Assembly: GCA_025531455.1 (NCBI GenBank)
Contig: JAMYHL010000073.1
Location: forward strand, 142,279-206,278
Direction: 5' to 3'
DNA: 64,000 nucleotides
Source: Apiotrichum sp. Y4204
Taxonomy: Eukaryota > Basidiomycota > Tremellomycetes > Trichosporonales > Trichosporonaceae
The notes beneath the pieces were generated by a model. It saw only the letters and a program-made list of their open reading frames with translations, was not told the origin of the DNA and made no database searches. Position numbers and translations under genes: made by a program. Shown one piece after another: positions 61,501 through 64,000 of the stretch. How positions within the stretch are numbered: position 1 is the first letter of the stretch; every line of letters begins with the position of its first letter.

Positions 61501-63195
61501 GTTAGCTGACGGCCTGACGGATAGCAGCTAGCAGGTCTTGGGTCGATCGATTGACGGATCGACGAACGTGGTGCGCGATGTACTTGCGTGTTTGACTTGA
61601 CCTCATACTGGACGATGATCTAGTTAATCGGTGAGACCGGCTGATTTGTTGATCCCTTATCATCGTCCTGATCTGCTTAACCTGATCTAAATGATCTAAT
61701 GATCATCGCGGAATGTCTGAGTTGGTTGGTGGGTGGATCCGGAAGTGGAGATTGATCGTCGTCTTGATCAGTTGTCTAGTTGGTGCTCACTAGACATCCA
61801 ATCTTTCGTCTTTTTGGCTCTATCTCTAGTCTTTGCGACTCGTGCACGACCTCTGCAGGAAATCCTGATGTCAATGTCCCACTCAGTGGTCGCCTGATAT
61901 TGCTATCAATCATGTGGCGCAAACAAATAACGCCAGATAAGACGCGACGGATTCATATGTTTCGGCTAGAGTCGACAATGTCGCAGAATTCCGAAAGCGG
62001 TTGACGGCTCGCCATTCATCTTATATCTTATATCAATCCTGTCATAGGCCACATCTGCCATTCGCGGCGTTCGCAATGTGGTGTCATTCGACCAAACTCT
62101 CATTTGATCTCTCGCCACGATCCGTCTGACCGGTGGGAATATGCGCATGCGCACACCATAGTTGACTGTGTCACGACGGGGTGGTTGAACCGCGGAGTGA
62201 TAAAGCAGAGTACATTGATTTTTTGGGTATCAATGTGAAGAAGACATGTAACTCGCGATACCTTGGAGAGCACCAGGTCATACAAGGTTTTCTAAATTGT
62301 GAAATTCTGAGGCGTGGAAGGTTAATGCCGGGCAGAGCCACGAAGGGTGCCTGCACAGTCGGGGACGGTGTTCAAGGCCGCTGCGCAGTGCCGCAGTCCG
62401 GATGGAGGCCATACAGGCCGGACAAGTCGGCACCAGACTGTTGGGAAGCGCCGTGATTCCGTGCCTTGTAGCTTTCGCGTTGTCTTGGCCAATGAATAAC
62501 ATTCTCATGGCGGACTGTCGTGCCCGTGGACTGGGGGAGGAATCGCGGAGCTGGGGGACCTCTCCGCCAGCCAAGCAAACAGCCACCAGTTTGGAAACAA
62601 CGTGGATTGCGGCGGTTTACACTGAATTACTAAATTAATATTTCATAGTTCACCGCAATAGACCTTGGCCACGGACGCCGAGCTCCGAAATTATCACTGT
62701 GCCAACACGTCATCGGCAATGGGGCACAGCGCCTCGGTCATGTCGGTTCCTGCTGTTCCAGCTACTTGGAGCCGCTGCCTTGCCGGCGGCTCGCGCGCGC
62801 CCCGCTTCACAGGCCGTGAACCACTCACAAGGCGCCAGATTATCATCGAACGTGGCTGATGACATCAAACTGCCTGAAAGTTACCAGCTCCACATTGACT
62901 TCCGGCATGGTTGCCAGGTAAGCCCTGGTAAAGTGCTAATGTAGGACTTTGTCCACAAAGCCCGGCGCAATCCAGCCCTCTCTCCCCGTTGTCTCGGGGC
63001 CCGCTGCCGGTACTCGATGCATGTATGGAGCATCGGACTCGGCCCGTGGCACCGACAACCGACTGACATACCGGTAACCTGCTAAAAACCAAGGCGCCCC
63101 ACTGTGATGGAAGTCGATGATATATAAGTCTCCAAAGGTTTCCCACTGACCGGTTCGCTCCAACTCCAACCCCAACTCATACACACCCAACCGCC
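61501..63195. other. Spacer between the tRNA pair and the P450 gene
   Basis: No convincing coding frame. GATC-rich patches occur at 61610-61760. The last 100 bp hold the P450 core promoter. Confidence 0.5.
63121..63127 (+). promoter_or_regulatory. TATA box of the P450 gene
   Basis: TATATAA, 69 nt before the ATG at 63196, with a short CA/CT-rich leader in between. Confidence 0.65.
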
Positions 63196-64000
63196 ATGTC
63201 GAACCCAACATCACAAAAGAAGGAAGAGAAGAAGGCCGCCAAGCCCGAACAGAAGGAGTGGGTCGACGATGGGACACGCAAGAAGATCCCCCAGCCACGA
63301 GGAACTTGGTTGTTGGGTAATGCCCTCGACATGGACGCGACGACACCGCTCAACTCGCTGCGTCACTTCGCCCGCCTCTACGGCGAGATCTACAAGCTCC
63401 AGCTGGGCAAGATGATCACCGTCGTGTCGAGCCAGCGCATCGTCCACTACATCTGCAACGAGGACAAGTTCGAGAAGGTCCTTCCGGGTGCCCTGGAGCA
63501 GGTGCGCAACTTTGCTGGCGATGGTCTGTTCACTGCGTATGCGGGAGAGCACAACTGGACGCTGGCGCACCGCGTCCTCATCCCCGCATTCGGCCCTCTC
63601 GCGATCCGCAAGATGCAGCCTATGATGATGGAGATTATCTCGCAGATGATGCTCCAGTGGGAAACCCACGCCGGCCAACCCTTCGAAGCCGCCGATGCGT
63701 ACACCCGCCTGACCTTTGTAAGTTTGTCTGGTATAGGACCTCTCCAAGGCTGTTATCTGATCTTGGGAGGATGGCCTGGTTGTGCAGTTGAGAATACAGT
63801 CTAACTCCCAGGACACAATCGGGTGGTGTGCGTTCCGCTACCGCTTCAACTCGTTCTTCACCACCCAGATGCACCCCTTCGTTGACCTCATGGTCAAGCT
63901 GCTGGTAGAATCTGGCCACCGTTCCAACCGCCCAGAAGTGTTCAACAAGGTTCTGTTCATGAGTGACGCCGAGTACCAGGAGGACATTAAGGAACTGCAC
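63196..64000 (+). CDS. CYP505-like cytochrome P450 (N-terminal part, cut by window edge)
   Basis: Probable fatty-acid hydroxylase of the self-sufficient P450-reductase fusion class. Exons 63196-63717 and 63812 onward; 237 residues visible. After a hydrophilic Lys/Glu-rich start with no membrane anchor come IPQPRGTWLLGNALDMD, LRHFARLYGEIYKLQLG, VSSQRIVHYICNEDKF, then GALEQVRNFAGDGLFTAYAG and the C-helix HNWTLAHRVLIPAFGP. After the 94-nt intron, DTIGWCAFRYRFNSFF and MHPFVDLMVKLL match CYP505/CYP102 proteins. The soluble N terminus and GDGLFTA block support this class. The heme-binding cysteine, and any fused reductase, lie beyond the window, so the fusion is not seen. Confidence 0.88.

Overview
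The window is nuclear DNA of a basidiomycete yeast or filamentous fungus. Genes are split by many very short GT..AG introns, mostly 34-60 nt with a CTRAY branch site just before the acceptor. Base composition is GC-rich. The protein set includes a Cir1/Urbs1-type iron GATA factor, a Bck1-type MAPKKK and a CYP505-like P450. Together these point to Tremellomycetes, probably Trichosporonales; the order is inferred and no marker gene proves it.

Layout, left to right. The end of an unidentified gene (1-183) is followed by deoxyhypusine synthase (639-1925) and PAN3 (2690-5159). A 3.6 kb spacer leads to BCK1 (8720-13402). A U6 snRNA gene on the minus strand (about 13807-13930) separates BCK1 from a convergent CIR1-like GATA factor (14388-17353, minus). 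Then come 8.9 kb without a convincing gene, a large Zn2Cys6 regulator (26249-29794, minus) and 6.8 kb without a gene. A compact cluster follows: BolA1 (36560-37660, minus), a DNAJC17/Cwf23-like J protein (38205-39386), VPS25 (39666-40589, minus), a single-finger C2H2 protein (41053-41790), a nucleotidyltransferase-like protein ending in a CaaX box (42138-44957, minus) and SmB (45725-46665, minus). A second Zn2Cys6 regulator (48944-51824) precedes another 6.5 kb spacer, then an Sds3-like subunit of a Sin3/HDAC complex (58382-60721). Next is a perfect 375-bp tandem duplication carrying two intron-containing tRNA-Tyr genes. The window ends inside a CYP505-like P450 (63196 to the edge).

There is no operon-like system here. 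Three themes recur. (i) Regulators (BCK1, CIR1-like, two Zn2Cys6 factors, Sds3-like) sit next to spacers of 2.3 to 8.9 kb, while housekeeping genes are packed with 0.3-0.7 kb gaps. (ii) Three spliceosome-related loci are present: U6, SmB and the Cwf23/DNAJC17-like protein. (iii) Two iron-linked genes, the Cir1-like regulator and BolA1, lie 19 kb apart.

Exon boundaries were set by hand from splice consensus and reading-frame continuity. Each multi-exon model sums to a whole number of codons. One junction, in the first Zn2Cys6 gene near 29165-29187, is not resolved. I found no transposon open reading frame, CRISPR array or prokaryotic feature. The strongest items for follow-up are the CaaX-tailed nucleotidyltransferase-like protein, the tRNA-Tyr tandem unit, the U6 terminal hairpins, and the one-codon first exon of SmB.
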